A DNA stretch of 64,000 bases, taken from the NCBI GenBank assembly GCA_035623075.1, contig DASPUC010000020.1, forward strand, positions 62,001 through 126,000, read 5' to 3'. This DNA comes from Nitrospiraceae bacterium (GTDB taxonomy: Bacteria; Nitrospirota; Nitrospiria; Nitrospirales; Nitrospiraceae). Position numbers and translations under genes: made by a program. Below are positions 52,789-60,903 of the stretch, one piece after another. The first letter of the stretch is position 1. Each line of letters opens with the position of its first letter. The notes beneath the pieces were generated by a model. That model was not told where the DNA came from. It saw nothing but the letters and a program-made list of their open reading frames with translations, and ran no database searches.

Positions 52789-53847
52789 CTAGGCGGGTCT
52801 GGTGACGATTAAATCAGCCAATTCGCTGAGGAGGGTGTGCGTTTCATCCCAACCAAGGCAGGCGTCGGTGATGGAAACACCGTGGACCAGCGCTTTTCCT
52901 TGCTGCCAGGTTTGTTTGCCTGGAGACAAATTACTCTCGAGCATCAGACCCATGATGGACTGGCGCCCCTCGCGGAATTGGCGAAGGACTTCACGAGCGA
53001 CGACGCCCTGGCGTCGATGGTCCTTGCTGGAATTATCATGGGAACAATCGATCATAATGGGGCGTGCGATGTTTTCCCCGGCAACCGCCGATTCAGCCCG
53101 CGCGACATGTTCCTCGTCATAGTTGGTTTTACCCCCGCCCCCGCGGAGCACGATATGTCGGTCCGGGTTGCCCATCGTTTTAATGATCGACGTCTGTCCA
53201 TCAGCGTTGATGCCGACAAAATGGTGAGGAGATCGTGCGGCAGTCATGGCGTTGACGGCGACTTGCAGGCTGCCTTCCGTGCCGTTTTTAAACGCGACCG
53301 GCATTGATACGCCGCTCGCCATCTCTCGGTGAGTCTGACTCTCCGTCGTGCGCGCTCCGATCGCAGTCCAGCTAATGAGGTCCGCGATATACTGGGGTGT
53401 CACGGGATCGAGAAGTTCGGTGGCGCAAGGAATACCACGCTGATTGATATTCAAGAGGATGGTTCGAGCTAACTCCATACCGGTGGCAATGTCACAGGTG
53501 CCATCGAGATGGGGATCGTTGATCAAGCCTTTCCATCCGACCGTCGTTCTCGGTTTCTCAAAATATGTCCGCATGACAATCAAGAGCCGGTCGCGCAAGG
53601 CATCAGCGACCGGTTTCAACTTGTCCGCATACTCATAGGCGGCTTCCGGATCGTGAATGGAACAGGGTCCGACAATCACAAGGAGTCGATCACGGTCTTG
53701 CCCATGGAGAATCCGGCGGATGGCTTCGCGGGTTTCCACGACGAGGGTTGCAGCCTGATCCGTAATCGGAAGCTTCGTCTTGATCGTTCGGGGAGACGGA
53801 AGAGCTTTGATTTCTATAACGTGTTGATTGTCGATCGGTCGATTCAT
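52789..53847 (-). CDS. aroG: 3-deoxy-7-phosphoheptulonate synthase, AroF/G/H type
   Basis: 352 residues, matching class I-alpha DAHP synthases. VIVGPCSIHDPEAAYEYADKL-type sequence is seen as LVIVGPCSIHDPEAAYEYA, then MRTYFEKPRTTVGWKGLIND, AIGARTTESQTHREMASG and VSITDACLGWDETHTLL. It joins PEP and erythrose-4-phosphate as the first shikimate step. Which aromatic amino acid inhibits it cannot be told from motifs, so the letter of the gene name is provisional. Confidence 0.92.
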   Translation of the reverse strand: MNRPIDNQHVIEIKALPSPRTIKTKLPITDQAATLVVETREAIRRILHGQDRDRLLVIVGPCSIHDPEAAYEYADKLKPVADALRDRLLIVMRTYFEKPRTTVGWKGLINDPHLDGTCDIATGMELARTILLNINQRGIPCATELLDPVTPQYIADLISWTAIGARTTESQTHREMASGVSMPVAFKNGTEGSLQVAVNAMTAARSPHHFVGINADGQTSIIKTMGNPDRHIVLRGGGGKTNYDEEHVARAESAVAGENIARPIMIDCSHDNSSKDHRRQGVVAREVLRQFREGRQSIMGLMLESNLSPGKQTWQQGKALVHGVSITDACLGWDETHTLLSELADLIVTRPA

Positions 53848-54084
53848 GATCCGGCCCTTTCAGGACGATGCTCACGCACGAAAAGTGGCACAGACTAACG
53901 GAATCTTGAAGAAAAGTCTACACGGTGAACTCTAAGCAATTGAATAATAAGAGTCTTTTATCTTTGCCTGGGGCAGAGCTTTGCCTTGGTACCGCTTGCA
54001 GAAACCCTGGGTCGGAACGTAGAAGAGGAAAGAGGTGTGACTAATTGACACCCCTCTAACGTTGTGGTACTCAGTGCGTCCTCA
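53848..54084. other. Intergenic region between divergent genes, with a hairpin and a TTGACA box
   Basis: 237 bases. AGAGGTGT at 54031 to 54038 can pair with ACACCCCTCT at 54048 to 54057 with a two-base bulge. A perfect TTGACA lies within the hairpin at 54045 to 54050, with a weak TACTCA 17 bases on. GGCAGAGCTTTGCC near 53970 is another small fold. I see no B12 box or other known riboswitch signature. Confidence 0.4.
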
Positions 54085-54417
54085 ATGAGCCAACCTCTCG
54101 CTTCACGAGCGCTCTTCCCTATGGTGCGGATCAGTCTGTCTGTCAGCTTGGTCCTACTGCTGCTTGCGCTTGCTCCCTTTGCAGTTGCTCAGGATGTGCA
54201 CCATGAATTGGCCGCTGCCGATAGTGACGGGCACGAGCATTCGGATACGGACTTGTGTCAGTGGGTCCAACACCATACCGCTGGGTCGCTCGATGTCGGA
54301 GTCCCGATCCTGGCTGCTTGCGAGCTGATTCGTTCGCTGGCCCCTCCAATTGATTCGATTCTGCTTTCCACGGAGCTCTCCACTCCCGGTCCCTCACGCG
54401 CACCTCCTCGTCGCTAG
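54085..54417 (+). CDS. Small exported His-rich protein of unknown family
   Basis: About 110 residues; in-frame starts at 54064 (GTG) and 54121 (ATG) are alternatives. A strong hydrophobic signal (SLSVSLVLLLLALAPFAVAQ) precedes DVHHELAAADSDGHEHSD with a Cys and then VQHHTAG. The His/Asp/Cys cluster could bind a metal ion and recalls DUF2946-type proteins, but I do not claim membership. The TonB-dependent receptor follows about 100 bases later. A role in metal handling with it is inferred from position and composition. Confidence 0.6.
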   Translation: MSQPLASRALFPMVRISLSVSLVLLLLALAPFAVAQDVHHELAAADSDGHEHSDTDLCQWVQHHTAGSLDVGVPILAACELIRSLAPPIDSILLSTELSTPGPSRAPPRR

Positions 54418-54513
54418 CTTCCTCGTCAAGGCCAGATGCTTGTGGATTGGCATTCCCGATGCTGATCCCTCGCGTTCTTCTCTTTGAACTTGTCATCGTG
54501 GCAGGAGGAAACG

Positions 54514-56928
54514 ATGCGACGTGCATGGGTTCATTCTATTTGTCGTTCGGTCGTTTTCGGACTCAGTCTTAGTGTGTTCGGTCAGGCGATGGCGATCGCC
54601 GCACAAGGATCCGAGGGCAATGTGATCATGGGTTCGGTTCAGAACCAGGACCTGCGTCGCGTTGATCAGGCCATTGTGCAGGTCCGAGATCAGGAAGGCG
54701 AGATTGTTGCGCAAGGAGTCACGAACCAGGCCGGTGAATTCTCGATCACAATCCCACAGGAGGGGACCTACTCCGTCAGTGCGGTTCGGGATACGTACAA
54801 AAGTGAATTCGTGGTAGTCAGGATCGGCAACGAGCCTCTCCCTCCGGTGACGTTGACGTTGGCCGTGACGCAGGACATCGCCTTGGAAATCGTATCGCCA
54901 ATGCCAGCAATCCAGTACAAAGCCTCAAGCGAGACCTATCAGGTGAGTCGAAAGGACGTGGAGATCCTCCCGCGCGGTAACAACAATACCGTCGCGGAAG
55001 TTCTCCAAACGGTTCCGAGCGTAGTGTATGGGGCCTTGGGGCAAACGCACATCCGCCAAGACCATGCCAACCAACAGTTCCGGATCGACGGAGTGCCGAT
55101 TCCGGAGGGCGTGAGTTCGACCTTCACCGATGTGATCTCCCCCCGTATGTGGGAGCGCGCTGATATTATCTTGGGAGGCATGGAGGCCCAGTACGGTAAT
55201 AAGACCGCGATTCTTGTAGATATCACCAGTAAGAGCGGAACAAGGCCCTCGTTCGGCTCGGCCCAACTGTTCGGCGGCTCCAACCAGACCATAAACCCGT
55301 CGTTTGAGTACGGAGGGACGGTTGGCGAAAAGGTCCGGTACTACGTCCTGAATAGCTATACGACAACTAATCGTGGTATTGAACCGCCGACGCTCGGTCA
55401 CTCGTTTTTTCATGATCAAAGCGAGCGCAATCAAACCTATCTGCGAGGTGATTACCAGCATGACAACCGAAATAGCTTGAGTTGGGTGTTCCTGAACGCG
55501 GTGGCAAAGTACCAAATTCCGACTATTCCGGGATTGGGGGTGAACCAAGATGTGCTGCCACTCCTTCAAACGCAGGACCCCACCTTCTCCCCCGCGCCAT
55601 CTCAGGGAGTGAACCAGAACCAGCATGAGAATTCCCAGTACACCCACCTGGTCTGGCGCCATGACGTCAACGCCAGCAATTTTTTCCAGCTTGCCGGCTT
55701 TTTCAGGAATTCCTATGCGAACTTCACCACCGACCCATTCAATACCCTGGCCTATGCGCCTGAAGAGCAGACTGCGAATCAGACACGGAAGGCCTACTCG
55801 GTCGGAACGAGGCTTGATTATTCCTGGATCCCGAACAAGAGCCACCTCGTCAAGACAGGATTTCAACTCGAGTATACGAACGCGCAGAATCAGTTCCAGT
55901 TGTTTGACTTCGCCGTGGACCAGGCGACCGGCCTTCCGGTCGGACCGGTGCTCACCCAGAGCGCAGCCAATACGAACATCCAGAAACGTGAGGAAGTGTG
56001 GGTCCAGGATCAATGGAGCCTGGACGACTGGACCCTCAATCTTGGCGTGCGGTACGACCAGATTCAAAGCTTCTATGATGAGGGGCAGGTCAGTCCACGC
56101 ATCGGCGTGACCTACAAGCTGAATCAGTCGAACGTCTTCCATGCCTATTACGGCCGGATGTTTACACCACCGAACGTCGAGCAGATCGCGTTTACCAAGG
56201 TGAATCTTGCGGGAACCACGGCGCAACCGGACGACCCGACTGGATTCAGTCCCAGGGCGGAGCGCTCCAACTATTTTGAGGTGGGCAGTTATCACGCCCT
56301 CACCAACTGGGCGACCTTGGAGCTGACGGCCTACTATAAACGAAGTCACTTCCAGTCCGATGCCGGCCAGTTTGGCACCACCCCGATGCTGAATTTCTTT
56401 GCCTTTCAGTGGGGCTATCAAGAGGGGATCGACGGCGTCCTGAAAATGCAACTCACCGACGACGTCAGCGCGCGCGGCAATGTGGCGTGGGGCCGGTGCA
56501 AGGCCAACGGGCTACAGTCGGGACAATATCTGCTGGACTCAAAGGAGATTACGGACATCAATACACCGGGCGGCGTCTTCTGCGATCACTCCCAGTTGAT
56601 CACGAGTTCGGCTGTGGTGGCCTACCGGTTCCGGGAAAGGACCACCATTTCTGGCGAGATGCTCTACGGATCTGGCCTTCGGACTGCGGCGAATGACACG
56701 GCGCTCACCAACTCTTCTCACTTCCAGTCTTGGACCACGTATAATGCCTCTCTTACGCACACGTTCACGTTGCCGTGGGATCAGCAAAAGATGCTAGTCG
56801 GGTTCGATGTCATCAACTTGCTGGACCAGAAGTACTTCTACAACACGGGCGCAGGCAGTATCGGGCTCGGAGTGGCCCATGCGGGGATGCCGCGGTCGTT
56901 CTTTTTCCGGGCTCAATGGTTCTTTTGA
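54514..56928 (+). CDS. TonB-dependent outer-membrane receptor with N-terminal carboxypeptidase-regulatory-like domain
   Basis: 804 residues from the ATG preceded by GCAGGAGGAAAC. A signal peptide (LSLSVFGQAMAIAAQG) is followed by a beta-sandwich domain at about 40 to 125 (VTNQAGEFSITIPQEGTYSV). The plug (VAEVLQTVPSVVYGALGQTH, FRIDGVPIPEG) comes next, then a large barrel ending in SFFFRAQWFF with terminal Phe. The substrate is unknown. It shows no obvious Cys or His cluster. The flanking His-rich protein, TonB-C protein, G3E GTPase and CDF exporter suggest a metal or metal chelate. Confidence 0.87.
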   Translation: MRRAWVHSICRSVVFGLSLSVFGQAMAIAAQGSEGNVIMGSVQNQDLRRVDQAIVQVRDQEGEIVAQGVTNQAGEFSITIPQEGTYSVSAVRDTYKSEFVVVRIGNEPLPPVTLTLAVTQDIALEIVSPMPAIQYKASSETYQVSRKDVEILPRGNNNTVAEVLQTVPSVVYGALGQTHIRQDHANQQFRIDGVPIPEGVSSTFTDVISPRMWERADIILGGMEAQYGNKTAILVDITSKSGTRPSFGSAQLFGGSNQTINPSFEYGGTVGEKVRYYVLNSYTTTNRGIEPPTLGHSFFHDQSERNQTYLRGDYQHDNRNSLSWVFLNAVAKYQIPTIPGLGVNQDVLPLLQTQDPTFSPAPSQGVNQNQHENSQYTHLVWRHDVNASNFFQLAGFFRNSYANFTTDPFNTLAYAPEEQTANQTRKAYSVGTRLDYSWIPNKSHLVKTGFQLEYTNAQNQFQLFDFAVDQATGLPVGPVLTQSAANTNIQKREEVWVQDQWSLDDWTLNLGVRYDQIQSFYDEGQVSPRIGVTYKLNQSNVFHAYYGRMFTPPNVEQIAFTKVNLAGTTAQPDDPTGFSPRAERSNYFEVGSYHALTNWATLELTAYYKRSHFQSDAGQFGTTPMLNFFAFQWGYQEGIDGVLKMQLTDDVSARGNVAWGRCKANGLQSGQYLLDSKEITDINTPGGVFCDHSQLITSSAVVAYRFRERTTISGEMLYGSGLRTAANDTALTNSSHFQSWTTYNASLTHTFTLPWDQQKMLVGFDVINLLDQKYFYNTGAGSIGLGVAHAGMPRSFFFRAQWFF

Positions 56929-56950
56929 TAAAAGAAGCGATAAACGGTCG

Positions 56951-57007
56951 GCCTTCAGCAATAGGCGCGGGAGTGCTTCACTAAGCTGAACGCTGACAGC
57001 TGAAGGC
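56951..57007. repeat. REP-like palindromic repeat between receptor and TonB-C genes
   Basis: GCCTTCAGC at 56951 to 56959 is matched perfectly by GCTGAAGGC at 56999 to 57007. Inside, AGCTGAACGCTGAC is a near-direct repeat of the right arm. This could form a long hairpin after the receptor gene and may be a dispersed element. Confidence 0.55.
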
Positions 57008-57034
57008 GTTGTACCTGTGAGGAAGGAGAGCAGG

Positions 57035-57472
57035 ATGCAGACTATGTGCAAGCCGGCATATGTGATTGGTGTGGTGCTCTGGTTGTGGCCAGTGTGGGGA
57101 GAGGCGGTCGAGGGCGACCGGGCTACGCACGAAGCGGATCACCAGGAAGATGTGTTAGAGCTTCCTGAGGTCCATGTTCACGGACTACCGCTCAATAAAG
57201 ATCAGCAGCTGGGACCTGTTCCGAAATCAACCCCGTGGCCTGCGATGCCTGCTTCGTTGGACGGGCAGGTGATCGATGACTGGATGAAAGCCCGCATGTT
57301 GATCAGCAAAGAAGCACAGGTGACAGTGGTGGTTCTTGAACCGGCGAAGCACCGGGAACTGACCCAGGCCGGCATTGCGGCTCTCAATAAATGGACGTTC
57401 GACCCTCAAATGAAAGGTGATGACCCGATCGACGGGGAATTGACGGTCCGCATTCATTTCCGCACACGATGA
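57035..57472 (+). CDS. Short exported protein with TonB C-terminal domain
   Basis: 145 residues from the ATG; a GTG six codons earlier is open, and GAGGAAGGAG lies upstream. The signal or anchor is PAYVIGVVLWLWPVWGEAV. The C-terminal half (AQVTVVVLEPAKHRELTQAG, IAALNKWTFDPQMKGDDPI) is a TonB_C-type domain. The Pro-rich spacer that lets true TonB cross the periplasm is absent. Residues about 45 to 57 read LELPEVHVHGLPL, which resembles a receptor TonB box. It may be an accessory or adaptor rather than the energy-transducing TonB. No other TonB, ExbB or ExbD gene is in the window. Confidence 0.72.
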   Translation: MQTMCKPAYVIGVVLWLWPVWGEAVEGDRATHEADHQEDVLELPEVHVHGLPLNKDQQLGPVPKSTPWPAMPASLDGQVIDDWMKARMLISKEAQVTVVVLEPAKHRELTQAGIAALNKWTFDPQMKGDDPIDGELTVRIHFRTR

Positions 57473-57547
57473 AGACTGTGCCTCTGTTCGCGGTCGCTGA
57501 TGCTGCGACCGTTGACGAATCGCGGAAGACACTTTATCGTAATCTCC

Positions 57548-58141
57548 ATGAACGTTGACGAATCCTTGTTTCTCGCCATTAACGGTTTAGCCGGCCATGT
57601 TCCGGCGGTCGACACGTTCTTCCTGTTCCTGAGCGGTAGTAGTTCCCTCTATCTTCCGGTCGCGCTCGCATCCGGTTATTGGATGTGGGTCAATTGGCGG
57701 GAGGCTCTGATTGGTGGTGCTGTTCTCGCGGGCGTCGTCGGCTTCGTGGATTTTTTAGGCGGGCAGCTCAAGTGGGTGTTCGAACGTGTCAGGCCTTGTC
57801 GAGCATTGGACCAGGCAGTCGTGGTGGGGCCTGGCAAATGTGGCGTGCTGTTCAGTTTTCCCTCCAACCATGCCGTGAACACCGCTTCCGCAGCCGCATT
57901 TCTACAGGTACTGTACCCGAAGTCAGGCTGGGTCACCTGGCCGATCGTGGTCCTCGTGGGTTTTTCCCGCATCTACGTCGGAGCCCACTACGTGTCTGAT
58001 GTGTTGGGTGGGTGGGCCATAGGCGGATGCATTGGGGCTGGAGTCGCATGGCTGCTCTTGCACTGGCCTCAGTTTCGCCGGCGCTCTGTCCCGCCACCGG
58101 CACCCACGCGGACTCAAATACCTGTCAGCCACAACAGTTAA
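57548..58141 (+). CDS. PAP2-family membrane phosphatase
   Basis: 197 residues from the ATG at MNVDESLFLAINGLAG; a longer frame is unlikely. Motifs are KWVFERVRPCR, FPSNHAVNTASAAA and GFSRIYVGAHYVSDVLGG, i.e. the KxxxxxxRP, PSxxH and SRxxxxxHxxxD set with catalytic His residues. Five or so membrane helices are present. Such enzymes dephosphorylate undecaprenyl diphosphate or other lipid phosphates, which would suit the glycan and wall genes here. Its end overlaps the convergent GTPase gene by 4 bp. Confidence 0.88.
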   Translation: MNVDESLFLAINGLAGHVPAVDTFFLFLSGSSSLYLPVALASGYWMWVNWREALIGGAVLAGVVGFVDFLGGQLKWVFERVRPCRALDQAVVVGPGKCGVLFSFPSNHAVNTASAAAFLQVLYPKSGWVTWPIVVLVGFSRIYVGAHYVSDVLGGWAIGGCIGAGVAWLLLHWPQFRRRSVPPPAPTRTQIPVSHNS

Positions 58142-59097
58142 AGTCTCTTCTGATTCTCCACGCACGAGACGAGTTCTGCCCTGAGCCGATCGATATCGTA
58201 TCCACGGCCGATCAGTACGATGGCTGGGTCCGGTTCTTCCAGGAGGGTGACCGGTGTGATCGTTGCGTGGCCTGGTGGTGAATACTGGAATTCTTGCAAT
58301 GTCGGCTCGTTCTGGAATCTGAAAAAGCCTTTCGCGCGGTCAAGTTCCTTCGGAAGTGTCTCGATCCAGGCGAGAAAGCGTTCACGGTTGAGTGAACCAG
58401 GTAAGCGGATTGTGGTGGCAATGGGATGATGCCCCATTCCGGCATGCCCATCGGGTGGTGATGGTTCGCCGATCACGATGGTGGATCTCACGGGAGGCTT
58501 CCTAGAGGCAACGGAGGCCAAGAGAAGATTCGGGTCAACTTTCGCATGACTGGTTTCCCAAAATCGTGCATAGGGATTCTGGCTCACGATCGATGTTTTG
58601 AACTGATCCCAAAGTCCGGCAATGTAAAGGTCACGCTTGTTGAGAATGACCTCATCAGCACAGCGGACAGCTTGGGATGTGACATAGGCGCTGGAATTGC
58701 TTTGCTCCCTCGAGAAGGGCTGGAGAAGGGCGATGACCCGTTCGAGATGAGCGAGACGGGCCGTATAGAGATCGGTAACGGCGTCGACGACTTCGACAGG
58801 ATCTGCCAATCCCGAACATTCCAGAATCACCACGTCTGAGTTATAGTCCTTCACCAGTTGCGCGAGACCCCAAGACAGTTCTTCCTTCGTGTCACAGCAC
58901 ACGCACCCACCGGCGAGGTTGAGCACTTGCTGAGCCATCGTGCCGGCGCGTGGCCCGTCGATGCTGACCTCTCCCGCCTCGTTCATTAAAACACCCACCC
59001 GTCGGCCTTGTGCGCTCCAGTACTCCAGTAGTCGCATCAGGAGCGTGGTTTTTCCTGCGCCGAGCGACCCGCAGAGTACATAAAAAGGGACCGGCAT
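58138..59097 (-). CDS. G3E-family GTPase (CobW/COG0523 metallochaperone type)
   Basis: 319 residues. The Walker A is VLCGSLGAGKTTLLMRLLE, the metal motif is NLAGGCVCCDTKEEL (CxCC), followed by VVILECSGLADPVEVVDAV and the guanine site LNKRDL. The CobW C-terminal domain ends the protein. Most family members insert or deliver zinc, cobalt or other metals. A His-rich stretch of moderate strength (HAGMGHHP) lies near residue 220. The neighbouring CDF exporter and TonB system support a metal role; which metal is unknown. Confidence 0.88.
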   Translation of the reverse strand: MPVPFYVLCGSLGAGKTTLLMRLLEYWSAQGRRVGVLMNEAGEVSIDGPRAGTMAQQVLNLAGGCVCCDTKEELSWGLAQLVKDYNSDVVILECSGLADPVEVVDAVTDLYTARLAHLERVIALLQPFSREQSNSSAYVTSQAVRCADEVILNKRDLYIAGLWDQFKTSIVSQNPYARFWETSHAKVDPNLLLASVASRKPPVRSTIVIGEPSPPDGHAGMGHHPIATTIRLPGSLNRERFLAWIETLPKELDRAKGFFRFQNEPTLQEFQYSPPGHATITPVTLLEEPDPAIVLIGRGYDIDRLRAELVSCVENQKRL

Positions 59098-59179
59098 TCC
59101 TCGACCTCGATAGAAAGTCTGTCGTCGGATGGATGATACGTCGACGGTATTCTACCGAGAGCTGTGTTCAGAGGAAAGC

Positions 59180-60130
59180 TCAATGATGATGAGAGGCAGC
59201 TTCGAACTCGTGGTGCTGGTCGGCCAGTTTCGACAAGTCGCAGTGGACCGCTTCTGGGTGGCAGCAGGCCGTTTCCATTTGGATGGTCATATGCTTGATG
59301 CCGAAATCTGAGGCGATCCGACCTCTGACCGTTCGAAGGAGCTCATTGGTAAGCGCGTCATCCTCTCCATCGACGAGCACATGGCAGGTGAGCATGATCA
59401 GGCGAGGTTCCACCGCCCAGATATGAAGGTCGTGGACGTTTTTCACGCCCGGGATAGACTCAACCATGGCGGCGACGTGTGAGGCACTGATCCGCGGCGG
59501 CGTCGATTCCAACAGTACCTCCAACGATTCTTTGAACAGTGGCCAGGCTCCTTTCACGATCGCTCCTACTACGAGGAGACTCACGAGGGGATCGAGGACC
59601 GTCCAACCGGTCAACAAGATCGTGGCGCCGCTGACAACCACACCGAGCGAAACCCACGCGTCTCCCAACATGTGCCAAAACGCGCTGCGGATGTTGAGAT
59701 CGTCTCTGGCCCCGTGCTGCAGCAGGAGCGCGATGCTGAGATTGGCCACGAAGCTCAATGCCGCGATGGCCATCACCCAGGTGCCGTCAACAGGGACGGG
59801 GTGAAGCAATCGTTTAAGGCCGACCAGTGCGATGCCGACTGCGGTCAGGAGGAGGATGAACGAGTTCAAGAAGGCAGCGATGATGCCGGCTCGATGATAC
59901 CCAAAGGTACGTGTTTCACTGGCCGGTTTCGTCGTCAGCAGGTGTGCGTAAAGGGCCAGGAATAATGAACCCTGATCGATCAAATTATGCCCCGCGTCGC
60001 TCATCAAGCCGATACTGTCGAGGACGAATCCACCGGTGAACTCAGCCGTGATGATGACGGCATTCACCGCGAGAGCAAGAGAGAGCCGGAATCGCAGTTC
60101 CTGATAGGTCGCCGCGGGTTGCATCAACAT
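59180..60130 (-). CDS. Cation diffusion facilitator exporter (CzcD/ZitB-like)
   Basis: 316 residues with six membrane helices and a cytoplasmic C-terminal domain. The metal sites are in LDSIGLMSDAGHNLIDQGSL (helix II) and SAFWHMLGDAWVSLGVVV (helix V, HxxxD). GYHRAGIIAAFLNSFILLL follows the usual RxG-type loop. The tail is unusual: CCHPEAVHCDLSKLADQHH and a final SHHH, giving Cys and His for metal sensing. The family exports zinc, cobalt or cadmium in exchange for protons. The gene lies about 80 bases upstream of the G3E GTPase gene on the same strand. Confidence 0.92.
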   Translation of the reverse strand: MLMQPAATYQELRFRLSLALAVNAVIITAEFTGGFVLDSIGLMSDAGHNLIDQGSLFLALYAHLLTTKPASETRTFGYHRAGIIAAFLNSFILLLTAVGIALVGLKRLLHPVPVDGTWVMAIAALSFVANLSIALLLQHGARDDLNIRSAFWHMLGDAWVSLGVVVSGATILLTGWTVLDPLVSLLVVGAIVKGAWPLFKESLEVLLESTPPRISASHVAAMVESIPGVKNVHDLHIWAVEPRLIMLTCHVLVDGEDDALTNELLRTVRGRIASDFGIKHMTIQMETACCHPEAVHCDLSKLADQHHEFEAASHHH

Positions 60131-60192
60131 AGTTTCGCATGGACGGTGGAAGACAGCAAGCGTCCGGATGAATCATCAAACCGCAGGTCGGA

Positions 60193-60903
60193 TTATTGAG
60201 CGGAAGGTTGCGGCAGGAACTCCAGGAAATACTGGCGGGGAAGAAAGCTGTGTTCTCGCTCGAGCCGATAGCCGGCTGTGGTCATCTCAGCGATGACCGT
60301 TTCTCGAGGAACAAGATGTTTTTTGGAGAATCCGAGTTCACCGGATCGCTCGTCGTGATAGAAGTCGATAATAGCGATTCGCGCTCCTGGTTTGAGGGCT
60401 GATCTTACGTTCCGGAAGTAAATTGTACGATCTTCCAAATGATGAAAGACGTTGCACACAAAGATAAGGTCGACCGATTCAGCCGGGAGCTTCGGGCTAT
60501 CGGCCCGCGCCAGGATGAATTCAGCAGTGTAGGGCGCGTGCATGTGCACAAGGCTCTCTTCAACGTATCGCAGCATCTCCGGCTCCACATCGATCGCATA
60601 AACTTTTCCGGATTCCGTCACGGCTCCGACCAATCGTCTGGTGAAGTAGCCTGAGCCAGACCCGAGATCGGCGACGGCTTGACCCGGTTTCAGATGCAGC
60701 GCCTCAATGACTTGAAGTGGCTTCTGGTATTGATCGCGCTCGGAGCTGTCGAGTTGTTCCAGGTACTGCGCAATGTTGTCCGGTCGGCGATGCTGATGCT
60801 GGTCTTGGGCGATGGCTGAGTCTGGGAGCAACGTCCAACAGCCAAGGACCATGCAGATGTAGAACAACTGACTCTGGCAGGTAGTTCTCATGTCGGGGGT
60901 CAC
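60193..60903 (-). CDS. Exported class I SAM methyltransferase-like protein
   Basis: 236 residues from a GTG that overlaps the upstream stop as GTGA; an ATG four codons on is possible. A signal peptide (QLFYICMVLGCWTLLPDSAIA) is followed by HQHRRPD and a Methyltransf_11 core: AVADLGSGSGYFTRRLVGA, VYAIDVEPEML, VDLIFVCNVFHHLED and GARIAIIDFYHDERSGELG. A methyltransferase outside the cytoplasm would lack SAM, so export is puzzling. The group is nonetheless common with such signals. Its substrate is unknown. Confidence 0.8.
   Translation of the reverse strand: MTPDMRTTCQSQLFYICMVLGCWTLLPDSAIAQDQHQHRRPDNIAQYLEQLDSSERDQYQKPLQVIEALHLKPGQAVADLGSGSGYFTRRLVGAVTESGKVYAIDVEPEMLRYVEESLVHMHAPYTAEFILARADSPKLPAESVDLIFVCNVFHHLEDRTIYFRNVRSALKPGARIAIIDFYHDERSGELGFSKKHLVPRETVIAEMTTAGYRLEREHSFLPRQYFLEFLPQPSAQ

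Noticed and set aside
53848-54513. A cobalamin riboswitch before the TonB receptor
   Set aside because: No B12 box (GCCACTG) or matching stems were found; only small unrelated hairpins are present.
54925-56451. A 508-codon open frame on the minus strand opposite the TonB receptor gene
   Set aside because: It lies wholly inside a well-supported receptor gene, has no family motifs and no sensible start context; G+C-rich genes often leave such antisense frames open.
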